Shown here: positions 33,718 to 42,876 of the stretch, one piece after another
Position numbering within the stretch: position 1 is the stretch's first letter
Layout of the letters: each line of letters begins with the position of its first letter
Source: Pseudarthrobacter naphthalenicus
GTDB taxonomy: Bacteria > Actinomycetota > Actinomycetes > Actinomycetales > Micrococcaceae
Reading direction: 5' to 3'
DNA length: 64,000 bases
Assembly (NCBI RefSeq): GCF_029076445.1
Contig: NZ_JARESG010000001.1
Location: 1-64,000, forward strand
Position numbers and translations under genes: made by a program
The notes under the pieces: model-generated
The model's input: the letters and a program-made list of their open reading frames with translations, nothing else
Databases searched by the model: none
Told to the model about the DNA's origin: nothing

Positions 33718-34377
33718 TCAGGAATTCAGGTTCCGGCTGACGCTGTCCACAGCGGCGTCGGGGTCGCCGGCCTCGATCGCATCAACCAGTTCGCCGTGGC
33801 CCGTACGCGTGAGGCCGTTAAGCCTGCCGCTGCGCTGCTGCTTCAACAGCTCCCGGTGGAACACGTCACCGAAACTGACGTACAGCTCGTGCAGCAGCGG
33901 GTTGCCGGAGGCCTGGGCCACGCGCGCATGGAATTGCCAGTCAGCCCGGGCCCACCCCTCGAAGTCCGCGGCCTGCCAGGCGAGTTCCCGGGTGGCGAGG
34001 ACGGCGCGGAGGGCGGAGACGTCGTCGGCCGTCGCGTTGCGGGCGGCGAGCCGGGCTGCCTGGGTGTCCAGGCCCAGCCTGACCTCCAGGATGTGTTCTT
34101 CCGTGTGGTCCTGGTACATGCGCCGGGCGGCGCCGGACATCTCGCTGGTTGCACGGACGTACGTGCCGTCACCGCGGCGGACCTCGAGCATGCCGCTGTG
34201 GGCCAGGGCTTTGATGGCTTCGCGGAGGGTGCCGCGGGATACCCCCAGCCCGGCCATGAGCTCCGTCTCGGACGGTATGCGCTGCTGCAGCTGCCATTCG
34301 CCGGAATGGATCATCTGGCGGAGTTTGGCCGTGACTTCGTCGGCGAGGGGTTGGCGGTGCGAGGTGCTGAGCGTCAT
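33718..34377 (-). CDS. FadR/GntR-family transcriptional regulator
   Basis: Regulator of 219 residues. The winged helix-turn-helix (SETELMAGLGVSRGTLREAIKAL, about 37-59) is followed by an FCD ligand domain with DWQFHARVA. It overlaps the preceding MFS gene by four bases, so the regulator is made from the same transcript as the transporter and likely controls it. The site at 35,621-35,639 upstream of the transporter is a candidate operator. Confidence 0.88.
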   Translation of the reverse strand: MTLSTSHRQPLADEVTAKLRQMIHSGEWQLQQRIPSETELMAGLGVSRGTLREAIKALAHSGMLEVRRGDGTYVRATSEMSGAARRMYQDHTEEHILEVRLGLDTQAARLAARNATADDVSALRAVLATRELAWQAADFEGWARADWQFHARVAQASGNPLLHELYVSFGDVFHRELLKQQRSGRLNGLTRTGHGELVDAIEAGDPDAAVDSVSRNLNS

Positions 34378-35603
34378 GGGGTCCTGCTCTTCCGGCCGGC
34401 AAGGGGAGCGCGCGAGATCAGGTGGGCCACCGCAACCTGGACCACCGCGAGGGACAGCAGCAACGCCACGGGCAGGGTCCAGCTACCGGTAATGCCGTAC
34501 AGCAGGCCGGTGCCGAACGGGCCCGCCGTGGCCAGCAGGTAGCCGATGGACTGTGCCAGCGTGGACAGGGCCGTGGTCTCCGCAGTGCTGGTTCCGCTCC
34601 GGCTGATCATCACCATGACCAGCGGGAAGATGCCCAGGCCGACCCCCAGCAGGACGGCAGGAATGACCGCAGGGCTGACCGGCAGCCACAGCAGCGACGC
34701 CAGGCCGGCCAGCATCACCGTGCTGGCCAGGTACAGGGCGGGCCGGAGCATGCGGGGACGCGAGCCGATGGCGATGACCAGCATGCCGGCCGGCACGGAA
34801 ACAAGCTGCATCAGCCCGTACAGCAGGCCGCTCTCCGCCGCCGCAACTCCCATGGTGATCAGCATGGACGGGAACCAGCTGATCAGCGAATAGGCCAGCA
34901 GCGCCTGCAGGGTGAAGATGGCAGTGAGCAGCAGGCCCTTTCGGGTGCGCAGCAGGGGCCACGGCGAAATGTGCGTGCTCGCCTTCCGGACGCTGTGCCG
35001 GTGAGTGTGCAGCACCACGGGCAGGAAACCCAGGAACGCCGCCACTGCCAGGAACCCGATGGCACCCACGGCGGACGACGGCGAACCCAGGGCCTGGGCC
35101 AGCGGGATGACTGCGACCGCCGAGGCCGTGGCGCCGATGGTCATGGTCACGGTGTACAGCATGGTCATTGTGGAGGTGCGGTGGGCGAAGTGCTCGCGAA
35201 TGAACGACGGCATGGCCACATTGCAGACCGCCAGTCCGGACATCCCGATCACCGTGCCGGCGAGCAGCATGCCGGTGGAAGGGATGCCCCGCAGCAGCAG
35301 GCCGCCGGCCAGGAACGCCAACGCCAGCAGGATGGCCTTCTCCACGCCCAGCCGGCCGGTGAGCCACGAAGTCGCCGCCCCGGCCAAGGCGAAGCAGAGC
35401 GTGGGCACGGAGGGGATGACGGCGGCCAGCAACGGCCCGTAGCCCAGGACCTGCTGAAGATCGTGCAGCAGTGCCGATGCGCCGGAGATTCCCGCCCGGA
35501 GGTTCAGGCCGATGAGCACCAGAGCCACAACCCCGAGTACGACGGCGGTACGCGTCTTGGGCGGGGCAGCGGACAAAGCGGGTGGCGCGGGCGGGGCAGT
35601 CAT
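34374..35603 (-). CDS. MFS transporter, CynX/NimT-like
   Basis: Twelve-span major facilitator protein of 409 residues. GLNLRAGISGASALLHDL in the first helix and the SGLAVCNVAMPSFIREHF segment match the CynX/NimT (cyanate / 2-nitroimidazole) group, whose true substrates are mostly unknown. Start ATG at 35,603 begins with an Ala/Pro-rich cytoplasmic tail. Co-transcribed with the following GntR regulator. Confidence 0.88.
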   Translation of the reverse strand: MTAPPAPPALSAAPPKTRTAVVLGVVALVLIGLNLRAGISGASALLHDLQQVLGYGPLLAAVIPSVPTLCFALAGAATSWLTGRLGVEKAILLALAFLAGGLLLRGIPSTGMLLAGTVIGMSGLAVCNVAMPSFIREHFAHRTSTMTMLYTVTMTIGATASAVAVIPLAQALGSPSSAVGAIGFLAVAAFLGFLPVVLHTHRHSVRKASTHISPWPLLRTRKGLLLTAIFTLQALLAYSLISWFPSMLITMGVAAAESGLLYGLMQLVSVPAGMLVIAIGSRPRMLRPALYLASTVMLAGLASLLWLPVSPAVIPAVLLGVGLGIFPLVMVMISRSGTSTAETTALSTLAQSIGYLLATAGPFGTGLLYGITGSWTLPVALLLSLAVVQVAVAHLISRAPLAGRKSRTP

Positions 35604-35620
35604 GCTTTTCAGGTTAGACG

Positions 35621-35639
35621 TTAGACGTTTGATGTCTGA
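35621..35639. promoter_or_regulatory. Candidate operator of the GntR/MFS unit
   Basis: TTAGACGTTTGATGTCTGA contains AGAC and GTCT arms as an imperfect palindrome, preceded by a direct repeat of TTAGACG (35,614-35,620). It lies 18 bases before the transporter start, in an AT-richer patch between divergent genes. Plausible FadR-type binding site; not proven. Confidence 0.4.
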
Positions 35640-35735
35640 GTTTCTGTGGGGAATCTCTCTGCAGTTAACCTCCCGGGCATAGACTCAGGCCAGCAGGTCG
35701 CACGGGGCCCGGCGAAGGCGGAAGGACGGCTGGTT

Positions 35736-37331
35736 ATGGCTTCCCAGCAAGTTGAGGTCGAGAAGAAGTACGACGTCGGCGCTGACGCCGAGGTGCCCGA
35801 CCTTCGGTTGGTCCCCGGGGTCGCCCGGGTGGGGGAGCCTCGCGTGGACCGTCTCGAGGCGGTGTACTTCGACACCGAAGGCTCGGCGCTCGCTGCCCGC
35901 GGGATCACCCTCCGCCGCAGGGTGGGCGGCCACGACGCCGGGTGGCACGCGAAGCTGCCGCCGGAAGCCTCCCAGCAGGACGCGGATTCCGCGTCAGGAC
36001 CCCGGCGCCGCCGCGAGCTTCACGCGCCGCTCGGCCAGCCCGGCGTCGTGCCTGACAGCCTGCTGGCGCACCTGCTGGTGTATTTGCGCGGCGACGATCC
36101 GCTGCCCGTTGTCCGGCTGGAGACCCAGCGCACCACCTATCCGCTTTATGGGGAGGACGGGGTGCATCTCGCGGACCTGGCGGACGATCAGGTCACCGCA
36201 CAAATCCTCAAGAGCAGCGGCGCGCAGGACGGTGACTCGGATACCCGGCAGTGGCGGGAATGGGAGCTCGAACTGGTTCATGGAAGCCCGGAGCTCTTTC
36301 CTGCCGCCGAGGACGTCCTCACGGCTGCGGGGGCCAGCCCTGCCGGGCACGGCTCCAAGCTGGCCAAGGCCCTGCAGGGGACCGAAGCCATGGTCCCGGC
36401 GGATGACGTCACCGGCGCCGTGCCGCCACACAATGCGGGTCCACGTAAAAAGGGCCCCGCCTCAGAGCTTCTGGCTGCCTACCTGGCTGCGCAGATCCGC
36501 GAAATCCTTGCCCATGATCCGGAGGTCCGGCTGGAGCAGCCCGAAGCGGTGCACCAGCTTCGCTCTGCCACCCGCAGGGCCCGGTCCGCGCTGGCGGCTT
36601 ACCGCCGGCTGTACAGTGCCGGGGCGGTGAGGCGCCTGCGGGATGAGCTGAAGTGGCTCGGGGGCGTGCTGGGAGCGCCGCGGGACGCCGATGTGATGCT
36701 GGACCGGCTGCGGGGGCATGCGGCCGAGCTCCCGGAGGGTGAGGCAGCGGCGGCGGTGGCGGCCCGGTTGGAGGAGGAGCTGGGCAACCGCCTGGACACG
36801 TCCTACCGGAAGCTCCAGAAGGCGCTGCTGTCCGAGCGGTACTTCCGGCTTCTTGACGACCTCGATGCTTTCAGCAGCCGGCCGCCGGTCCGGCCCCAGG
36901 CCGCGGCCGCGGCCCGGAAGACGGCCGGAAAAGTGGTGGCCAAGGCGGCCAGGCGGCTGCGGCGCACAGCCAAGGCGGTCAAGCGGTCCCGGCGGGGAGC
37001 TCAGCACGAGACGGCGCTGCACGATGTCAGGAAAGATGCCAAGCGGCTGCGCCACGTGACCGAGTCCGTGGTGCCGGTCCACGGCAAACGCGCCGCGAAA
37101 ATGGTCAAGGCCGCCCACCGGCAGCAGTCCATCCTCGGCGACTTCCACGACAGCGTGGTGGCCCGGGACCTGCTGGCCACGCTGGCGGCCGGCCCGGACC
37201 TGCCGGAAGCGGAAGCCTCGGCCTTCGTCACGCTGCATACCCGGCAGGTCCAGTTGGCAGCAGAGGCAGAGGCCAAGTACTGGAAAGCGCGCAGGAAGTC
37301 CCGCCGGCTACTCAAACGCGGGGTCGGATAA
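35736..37331 (+). CDS. CYTH and CHAD domain protein
   Basis: A 531-residue protein. The N-terminal CYTH domain starts with VEVEKKYDV, the ExExK motif of triphosphate tunnel enzymes (inorganic triphosphatase or adenylate cyclase fold). The C-terminal CHAD domain (about 250-525) has HQLRSATRRARSAL and HDVRKDAKRLRHVTE, paired His/Arg helices that bind polyphosphate. The pair is often linked to polyphosphate metabolism; polyphosphate-granule targeting and triphosphatase activity are inferred. ATG at 35,736 is preferred to an upstream frame start because GGAAGGA lies before it. It stands alone. Confidence 0.87.
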   Translation: MASQQVEVEKKYDVGADAEVPDLRLVPGVARVGEPRVDRLEAVYFDTEGSALAARGITLRRRVGGHDAGWHAKLPPEASQQDADSASGPRRRRELHAPLGQPGVVPDSLLAHLLVYLRGDDPLPVVRLETQRTTYPLYGEDGVHLADLADDQVTAQILKSSGAQDGDSDTRQWREWELELVHGSPELFPAAEDVLTAAGASPAGHGSKLAKALQGTEAMVPADDVTGAVPPHNAGPRKKGPASELLAAYLAAQIREILAHDPEVRLEQPEAVHQLRSATRRARSALAAYRRLYSAGAVRRLRDELKWLGGVLGAPRDADVMLDRLRGHAAELPEGEAAAAVAARLEEELGNRLDTSYRKLQKALLSERYFRLLDDLDAFSSRPPVRPQAAAAARKTAGKVVAKAARRLRRTAKAVKRSRRGAQHETALHDVRKDAKRLRHVTESVVPVHGKRAAKMVKAAHRQQSILGDFHDSVVARDLLATLAAGPDLPEAEASAFVTLHTRQVQLAAEAEAKYWKARRKSRRLLKRGVG

Positions 37332-37350
37332 CGTCCCTCCGCCGCGGTTT

Positions 37351-37378
37351 ATCGGGCGTTTAGTGACCCCCCGTTGCC
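37351..37378. repeat. Half copy of palindromic repeat family C
   Basis: ATCGGGCGTTTAGTGACCC and the following CCCGTTGCC match the reverse complement of one arm plus centre of the element at 30,210. The second arm is absent. It lies between two convergent genes. Confidence 0.5.
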
Positions 37379-37393
37379 TTGAGGCCGGGGACG

Positions 37394-38827
37394 TCAGACC
37401 TGCCGTGCGCCGAGCCGGGTGACGGCGAGGGCGAGCCAGAGCTGGACCCTGTCCGCGGTGAGCGAGGGATCGTAGCCGGTCAGTTCGGTGATCTGGGCCA
37501 GCCGGTAGCGCACCGTGTTGCGGTGCAGGGTCAGGGCCTCGGCGACGGCGGCCACGGAGCCGTTGTGGTTCAGATAGCTTTCCAGCGTTGCCATCAGCTC
37601 GGAGCCGTGCGTGGCGTCGAACGTGCGCAGCGGGCTGAGGGATTCGTTTGCCATGTCCGCGAGGGGGACGTCCTCGCTGGCCAGGAGCAGCGACGTCAGG
37701 CTGAGGCGTTCGGGCTCGTTGACGGGCAGGCCGTGGCTGGCCGCGTCCCTGGCCTCGAAGTAGCTCCAGCGCAGGCCGTTCGGCTTGGTGTACGCGCCCC
37801 CGATCCCGATCGTCGCGTGAATCCCGGCCTCGGCCAGGTGCGAGCTGAGTTGGCGCGCCAGCTCGGTTGCCCCGCTGCCGTCGTCGTGCACCACCACCAC
37901 CAGGTCCTGGCCGACGACGGCGGCAACCGCGTTCTCCAGCGACTGCGGCACCGAGGTGCTCACCAATGCCTTGTGATGGGCAGCGGATACGGCCAGCAGC
38001 ACCACGTTCCGGCGGGTGCTGTTCACGCCCACGCCGGCCAGCCGGCGCTGGGCCTCGCTCGTCTCAAGGGCCCCGTGGATGACGTCTTCCAGGACCTGGC
38101 CGCACAGGGCCCGCTGGGACTGGCGCTGCTTAACCATGTTGTTCAGCTCCACGCTGATCAGGTTCTGGGCGTAGCTGATGATGCCGGAATCCTCGAAAGG
38201 AAGGCGCACCCAGAGGGTGCAGGCATCGCGGCGTCCGGTGGGGATGGGGTAGGAGGCCCAGGTACGGGCCGAGGGATGCTCGGGGGAGCTGTTGTACAAG
38301 AGGGCCGTGAACTGCGTCAGGGCGATGTCCGTGCGGAGCATGCCACCGAGGTGTTTCAGGAGCTGGGTCAGGCCGCCGCCGGTCAGGAGTGCGCGCGCCA
38401 GGACCTGGTGGCCGGCGATCAGGCGTTCCAGCTTGGCCACATGGTCCGCGGACTGCGCGTCCGCCACCAGTTTTCCGATGGCGATGAAGGGCGTTTCGTA
38501 GGGGACCCGGACCACCGGAAGTCCCCAGCGGTTCGCCTCGGCAAGGAGCGCCGGCGGGACGTCATCGTGCGTGAGTCCGGTGCCGAATCCGATTCCTACG
38601 GCTCCCGCACGCTGGACCTGGCGGACAAACCGCCGCTGTTCGGGTGCGGAGCGCAGGCGCATTCCGGTGGTCAGGACCAGTTCCCCGCCGTTGAGGAAGC
38701 GTTGCGGGTCCTCCAGTTCCGTGACCGCCACCCAATTGATGTCGTGGTGCCAGGTGGTCTCCGCCAGCCCGGCCTTGGACAGGTGCAGCGACTGGACACC
38801 GAGCAGCATCGCGAGGGAAATGGTCAT
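37394..38827 (-). CDS. PucR-family transcriptional regulator
   Basis: A 477-residue regulator. The N-terminal PucR domain (about 1-125; GVQSLHLSKAGLAETTWHHDI and GGELVLTTG) senses an unknown ligand; a degenerate GGDEF-like middle follows, and the C-terminal PucR helix-turn-helix shows SVAAVAEALTLHRNTVRYRL (about 430-449). It is divergent from the aminobutyraldehyde dehydrogenase and gabT genes, so it very likely activates polyamine/GABA catabolism, as homologues near such genes do. The 145-base shared region holds both promoters; I could not define an operator. Confidence 0.88.
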   Translation of the reverse strand: MTISLAMLLGVQSLHLSKAGLAETTWHHDINWVAVTELEDPQRFLNGGELVLTTGMRLRSAPEQRRFVRQVQRAGAVGIGFGTGLTHDDVPPALLAEANRWGLPVVRVPYETPFIAIGKLVADAQSADHVAKLERLIAGHQVLARALLTGGGLTQLLKHLGGMLRTDIALTQFTALLYNSSPEHPSARTWASYPIPTGRRDACTLWVRLPFEDSGIISYAQNLISVELNNMVKQRQSQRALCGQVLEDVIHGALETSEAQRRLAGVGVNSTRRNVVLLAVSAAHHKALVSTSVPQSLENAVAAVVGQDLVVVVHDDGSGATELARQLSSHLAEAGIHATIGIGGAYTKPNGLRWSYFEARDAASHGLPVNEPERLSLTSLLLASEDVPLADMANESLSPLRTFDATHGSELMATLESYLNHNGSVAAVAEALTLHRNTVRYRLAQITELTGYDPSLTADRVQLWLALAVTRLGARQV

Positions 38828-38972
38828 ACGCCAAGAATAGACGTGCGCTGGGCGGCCGCACTAAACATGGCCCTGGACGGTGTGCAGGTGGCTATTCCCG
38901 TCCTTTCGGCGGGGGCATAGGCTCAGAGCAGCTGCAACACCCTACCGTTTCCCCTGAAAGAGGTTGTACACC

Positions 38973-40403
38973 GTGGTTCAGACCTTGCAGAACTTCATCA
39001 ACGGCGAGTTTGTCACCCCGGCCGGCACCACCCTGTTGGACATCGTCAACCCCACCAACGGTGAGCTGGTGGCGAAGGCGCCGGTTTCCGTGCAGGCGGA
39101 CGTGGACGCCGCCATGGCCGCGGCGAAGGATGCCTTCAAAAGCTGGAAACAGGTCACCCCCGGCCAACGCCAGCTGATGCTCCTCAAGCTCGCCGACGCC
39201 ATTGAGGCACACAGCGACGAACTGGTCGAGGCGCAGCACCGCAACACAGGCCAGGTGCGCTCGCTGATCGCAGCCGAGGAAGTGGCTACCGGAGCGGACC
39301 AGCTGCGTTTCTTCGCCGGCGCGGCGCGCATCCTGGAAGGCAAATCCGCGGGCGAGTATTTCGAGGGGCACACCTCGTTCGTCCGCCGCGAGCCCATCGG
39401 GGTGGTGGCGCAGGTGGCGCCGTGGAATTACCCCTTCCTGATGGCCATCTGGAAGATCGGCCCGGCCCTGGCTGCCGGTAACACCGTGGTGCTCAAGCCC
39501 TCGGACACCACGCCCGAGTCCACCCTGGTGCTGGCCCGGCTTGCCGGGGACATCCTGCCCGCCGGGGTCCTGAACGTGGTCCTGGGAACGGGCGAAACCG
39601 GTGCGCTGATGGTGGAGCACAAGGTTCCCGGCCTGGTATCCATCACCGGGTCCGTCCGGGCCGGCATTGCGGTGGCTTCCGGTGCTGCACGCGGCCTCAA
39701 GCGCGCCCACCTGGAGCTCGGCGGCAAGGCGCCGGCCATCGTCTTCAAGGACGCGGACATCAAGAAGAGCGCCGCCGCCATCGCCGAATTCGCGTTCTTC
39801 AACGCCGGCCAGGACTGCACGGCCATCACCCGTGTCCTGGTGGAGGATTCCGTGCATGACGACGTGGTGGCGGCCATGGTGGAGCACACCAAGACCCTGC
39901 ACACCGGCTCGCAGAACGATGAAGAGAACTACTTCGGCCCGCTGAACAACGTCAATCACTTCAACGCCGTCACCTCAGTGGTGGAGCACCTCCCGGAGAA
40001 CTGCAGGATCGTCACCGGCGGCCACCGGGCGGGGGAGAAGGGCTTTTTCTTCGAACCGACCATTATCACCGGGGCAAAGCAGACGGACGACATTGTGCAG
40101 AAGGAAACCTTCGGCCCGGTCATCACCGTGCAGAAATTCACCACGGAGGCCGAGGCGCTGGAGCTGGCAAACGACGTCGATTACGCCCTGGCTTCCAGCG
40201 TCTGGACCACCGATCACGGCACGGCCATGCGGATGAGCCGCGACCTGGACTTCGGGGCCGTCTGGATCAACACCCACATCCTGCTCACTGCCGAAATGCC
40301 CCACGGCGGTTTCAAGCAGTCCGGCTACGGCAAGGACCTGTCCATGTACGGCGTCGAGGACTACACGCGCATCAAGCACGTGATGAGTGCGCTTGACGCC
40401 TGA
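38973..40403 (+). CDS. Gamma-aminobutyraldehyde dehydrogenase
   Basis: NAD-dependent aldehyde dehydrogenase of 476 residues oxidising 4-aminobutanal to GABA in putrescine breakdown. Catalytic Cys282 (NAGQDCTAI) and the general base Glu248 (LELGGKAP) are present, as is the VAPWNYPFLMA cofactor-domain segment. GTG at 38,973 is chosen because AAGAGG is eight to nine bases upstream; a TTG at 38,964 would abut the ribosome site. The gabT gene that follows uses the product, which supports the substrate; other amino-aldehydes are possible. Confidence 0.88.
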   Translation: MVQTLQNFINGEFVTPAGTTLLDIVNPTNGELVAKAPVSVQADVDAAMAAAKDAFKSWKQVTPGQRQLMLLKLADAIEAHSDELVEAQHRNTGQVRSLIAAEEVATGADQLRFFAGAARILEGKSAGEYFEGHTSFVRREPIGVVAQVAPWNYPFLMAIWKIGPALAAGNTVVLKPSDTTPESTLVLARLAGDILPAGVLNVVLGTGETGALMVEHKVPGLVSITGSVRAGIAVASGAARGLKRAHLELGGKAPAIVFKDADIKKSAAAIAEFAFFNAGQDCTAITRVLVEDSVHDDVVAAMVEHTKTLHTGSQNDEENYFGPLNNVNHFNAVTSVVEHLPENCRIVTGGHRAGEKGFFFEPTIITGAKQTDDIVQKETFGPVITVQKFTTEAEALELANDVDYALASSVWTTDHGTAMRMSRDLDFGAVWINTHILLTAEMPHGGFKQSGYGKDLSMYGVEDYTRIKHVMSALDA

Positions 40404-40453
40404 CCCGGCCGCCTAACCAAACTTCCTCCGCAGGAACCACGAAAGAGATACCC

Positions 40454-41836
40454 ATGACTACCACCGCACATGACATCGTCTTCCGCCTGGAACAGAAGCG
40501 CCGTGTCCAGGCCGACTTTCCGGGCCCCAAATCCATCGCCCTGACCGAACGCCGCCGGGCCGTGGTTGCCGCCGGCGTCGCCTCGAGCGTCCCGGTCTAT
40601 GTGGCCGATGCCGACGGCGGAATCATCCACGACGTGGACGGGAACTCCTTCATCGACCTCGGCTCGGGCATCGCCGTGACCAGCGTTGGCGCGTCGGATC
40701 CCGCCGTGGTGGGGGCCGTGAAAGAAGCGGTGGAACACTTCACCCACACCTGTTTCATGATCACCCCGTACGAAAGCTATGTTGCCCTCGCCGAACAGCT
40801 GAACCGGCTGACCCCCGGCGAGCATGAGAAGCGCACCGTACTCTTCAACTCCGGCGCGGAGGCAGTGGAGAACGCCGTGAAGGTGGCCCGCATCGCCACG
40901 GGGCGTGACGCCGTCGTCGCCTTTGACCACGCCTACCACGGCCGCACCAACCTGACCATGGCGCTGACGGCCAAGGCCATGCCGTACAAGTCGGGGCCCG
41001 GCGGGAGCTTTGGCCCGTTCGCGCCCGAGATCTACCGCATGCCCATGAGTTACCCGTACCGCGAGGAAAACCCGGAGCTCACCGGCGCCGAGGCCGCCCA
41101 GCGCGCCATCACCATGATTGAAAAGCAGATCGGTGCGGACCTGGTGGCGGCGGTCATCATCGAACCGATCCAGGGCGAGGGCGGCTTCATTGTCCCGGCC
41201 GAGGGCTTCCTGCCGGCCCTGGCCGCCTGGGCCCGGGACAAGGGCATCGTCCTCATCGCCGACGAGGTCCAGTCCGGATTCTGCCGCACCGGTGAATGGT
41301 TCGCCGTCAACCACGAAGGCGTGGTCCCGGACATCATCACCATGGCCAAGGGCATCGCCGGCGGCATGCCGCTCTCCGCCATCACCGGCCGCGCCGACCT
41401 GCTCGACGCCGTCCACGCGGGGGGCCTGGGCGGAACGTACGGCGGAAACCCGGTGGCGTGCGCGGCGGCGCTGGCTGCGATCGGTTCCATGGAGGAGTAC
41501 AACCTGGCCGGGCGGGCCCGGCATATCGAGGAACTGGCTACCGGCCGGCTGCAGGCCCTGCAGGAAGAACTGGCCGGCGCCGGAAAGGCCGTCGTGGGTG
41601 ATGTCCGGGGCCGCGGTGCGATGCTGGCAATCGAACTGGTCCACGCCGGTTCGAAGGATCCCAACCCTGAGCTGACCAAAACCGTGGCAGCGGCCTGCCT
41701 GAAGGAGGGTGTCATCATCCTCACCTGCGGCACGTACGGGAACGTCATCCGCCTGCTGCCCCCGCTGGTGATCAGCGACGAGCTCCTGATCGACGGCTTG
41801 GATGTCCTGGCCGGTGCCATCAGGGCGAACGCCTAG
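40454..41836 (+). CDS. gabT: 4-aminobutyrate--2-oxoglutarate transaminase
   Basis: PLP-dependent class III aminotransferase of 460 residues converting GABA and 2-oxoglutarate to succinic semialdehyde and glutamate. The PLP Lys is K299 in MAKGIAGG; other motifs are FNSGAEAVENAVKVAR, the AFDHAYHGRTN loop and IADEVQSGFCRTG. Start ATG at 40,454 follows GAAAGAGATACCC. Co-transcribed with the aldehyde dehydrogenase; no gabD lies next to it, so succinic semialdehyde is oxidised by a gene elsewhere. A terminator follows. Confidence 0.94.
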   Translation: MTTTAHDIVFRLEQKRRVQADFPGPKSIALTERRRAVVAAGVASSVPVYVADADGGIIHDVDGNSFIDLGSGIAVTSVGASDPAVVGAVKEAVEHFTHTCFMITPYESYVALAEQLNRLTPGEHEKRTVLFNSGAEAVENAVKVARIATGRDAVVAFDHAYHGRTNLTMALTAKAMPYKSGPGGSFGPFAPEIYRMPMSYPYREENPELTGAEAAQRAITMIEKQIGADLVAAVIIEPIQGEGGFIVPAEGFLPALAAWARDKGIVLIADEVQSGFCRTGEWFAVNHEGVVPDIITMAKGIAGGMPLSAITGRADLLDAVHAGGLGGTYGGNPVACAAALAAIGSMEEYNLAGRARHIEELATGRLQALQEELAGAGKAVVGDVRGRGAMLAIELVHAGSKDPNPELTKTVAAACLKEGVIILTCGTYGNVIRLLPPLVISDELLIDGLDVLAGAIRANA

Positions 41837-41864
41837 CGCAGCAAGCCCGCACCTAAGAGTGCGG

Positions 41865-41905
41865 GAGAAGGCAGCACCTCCGGGCGTCCGGGGTGCTGCC
41901 TTCTC
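41865..41905 (+). terminator. Terminator after gabT
   Basis: GAGAAGGCAGCACC pairs with GGTGCTGCCTTCTC (stem closed around CTCCGGGCGTCCGG), followed by GTTGT. A shorter CCCGCAC...GTGCGGG hairpin lies directly before it. Confidence 0.82.
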
Positions 41906-42439
41906 GTTGTCCTGGCGGCTTCCTCTGGCGGCTTCCACTGGGGGCTACCTAACGTTCATTGCGGGGAGGTACCCAGTACCCCTGCCTTCTGGGCTGCCAC
42001 CTAATTCCCGACGTTAACCTGGCCCCTTCCGTAAGTACCCCCAAGAATCTTTTCGAGTACCGACTACTCGTGTTTGGCCTCCTCAGCGCTACGTAACTTG
42101 GATTTACCAATGGGCCGGGAATACTGCTCCTGGAAGGCCCCGCTTCAGAGACTCGTCATGAAACCCCTCAATAGGTATCGACACCCCGGAGCCTAGATGG
42201 GGAGCGTCGCGGCACTGCCCGCCCGATCCGTTGCCTGCCGGTTTCAGTAAGCGGAACCCCGTTCCCGCTCCTGCCGTCTCAGCCGCCGTCCACGGACAGC
42301 GCGGTCCGCCTGCGTCTGATGCGTGCAGTGGCACGTACCGAGGGTACTTCGAGCCCGGCTTGACTACGCCCAGGGGCGGAAGCAACCCCGCCCACGGCCA
42401 ATGACAACATCTTGATCCTGCTCGAGACAGGGAAATGCA
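41906..42439 (+). other. Gene-free leader region of the polysaccharide operon
   Basis: Some 530 bases between the gabT terminator and the first frame of the polysaccharide operon hold no convincing gene. Seen are an AT-rich patch near 42,035-42,115 that could hold the promoter, GTACCGACTACTCG and other short repeats of GTACC/GGTAC, and GC-rich blocks with many short inverted segments (GGAACCCCGTTCCC near 42,256; GTACCGAGGGTAC near 42,335). I could not fit it to a c-di-GMP, c-di-AMP or cobalamin riboswitch. A long structured 5' leader or distal promoter is likely. Confidence 0.4.
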
Positions 42440-42529
42440 ATGGCGCATGTCTTCACAGAAACCGAGGATCGGGCCGGCGGCAGGGCCGCTGGGGCCTGCA
42501 GGTTTGCAGCAGCGGAGAGCCTCCAATGA
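42440..42529 (+). CDS. Possible 29-residue leader peptide of the polysaccharide operon
   Basis: ATG at 42,440 has AGGGA nine bases upstream and opens a 29-codon frame (MAHVFTETEDRAGG...ESLQ). Its TGA overlaps the ATG of the next gene (ATGA at 42,526-42,529). Good ribosome-site spacing and the stop/start overlap suggest it is translated and couples ribosomes into the operon. The residues are not rich in one amino acid, so classical attenuation is unlikely. It may also be chance. Confidence 0.4.
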   Translation: MAHVFTETEDRAGGRAAGACRFAAAESLQ

Positions 42530-42876
42530 CGCCCCTCCAAAGCGTCTCACTGCCTGCCCAGGCGACCTTCGGCCGGGACGGCGCGTTGTTTGAGGGGCTG
42601 CTTGGCTTCGTGTCACAGCTGAGCGTGGTGCTATGGGGCCTGGTGCTGCTCACCGTGGTGGTGCGCTTCGTGGGCATCGGGCTCTATCGGCGTGGAGCCC
42701 GCCGACGTGCCGCCCGCATGGCTCTTGTCCAGGCCGTGCCGCCGAGCGACCCCGCTCCGGCTGCCGCGTCAACCACCACGGCCACTGCGGAGGTGGTCCA
42801 GCCGGTCACCGTCCAGGTGCCGCCCGCGCTCGCTTCCAATTCCACGGAGCCACCGGCATGGACATCCCCCTCGTGA
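42526..42876 (+). CDS. Small single-span membrane protein of the polysaccharide operon
   Basis: A 116-residue protein. Residues about 27-50 are one hydrophobic helix (FVSQLSVVLWGLVLLTVVVRF), followed by RRGARRRAAR, so the N-terminus is outside and the Ala/Pro/Thr-rich C-terminal tail inside. The position as first full gene before a processive glycosyltransferase recalls small accessory subunits such as PgaD, but there is no sequence proof. ATG 42,526 follows GGAGAGCC. It overlaps the glycosyltransferase gene by 19 bases. Confidence 0.7.
   Translation: MTPLQSVSLPAQATFGRDGALFEGLLGFVSQLSVVLWGLVLLTVVVRFVGIGLYRRGARRRAARMALVQAVPPSDPAPAAASTTTATAEVVQPVTVQVPPALASNSTEPPAWTSPS

Noticed and set aside
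41906-42439. c-di-GMP, c-di-AMP or cobalamin riboswitch in the polysaccharide leader
   Set aside because: None of the conserved core blocks of these RNAs could be located by eye.
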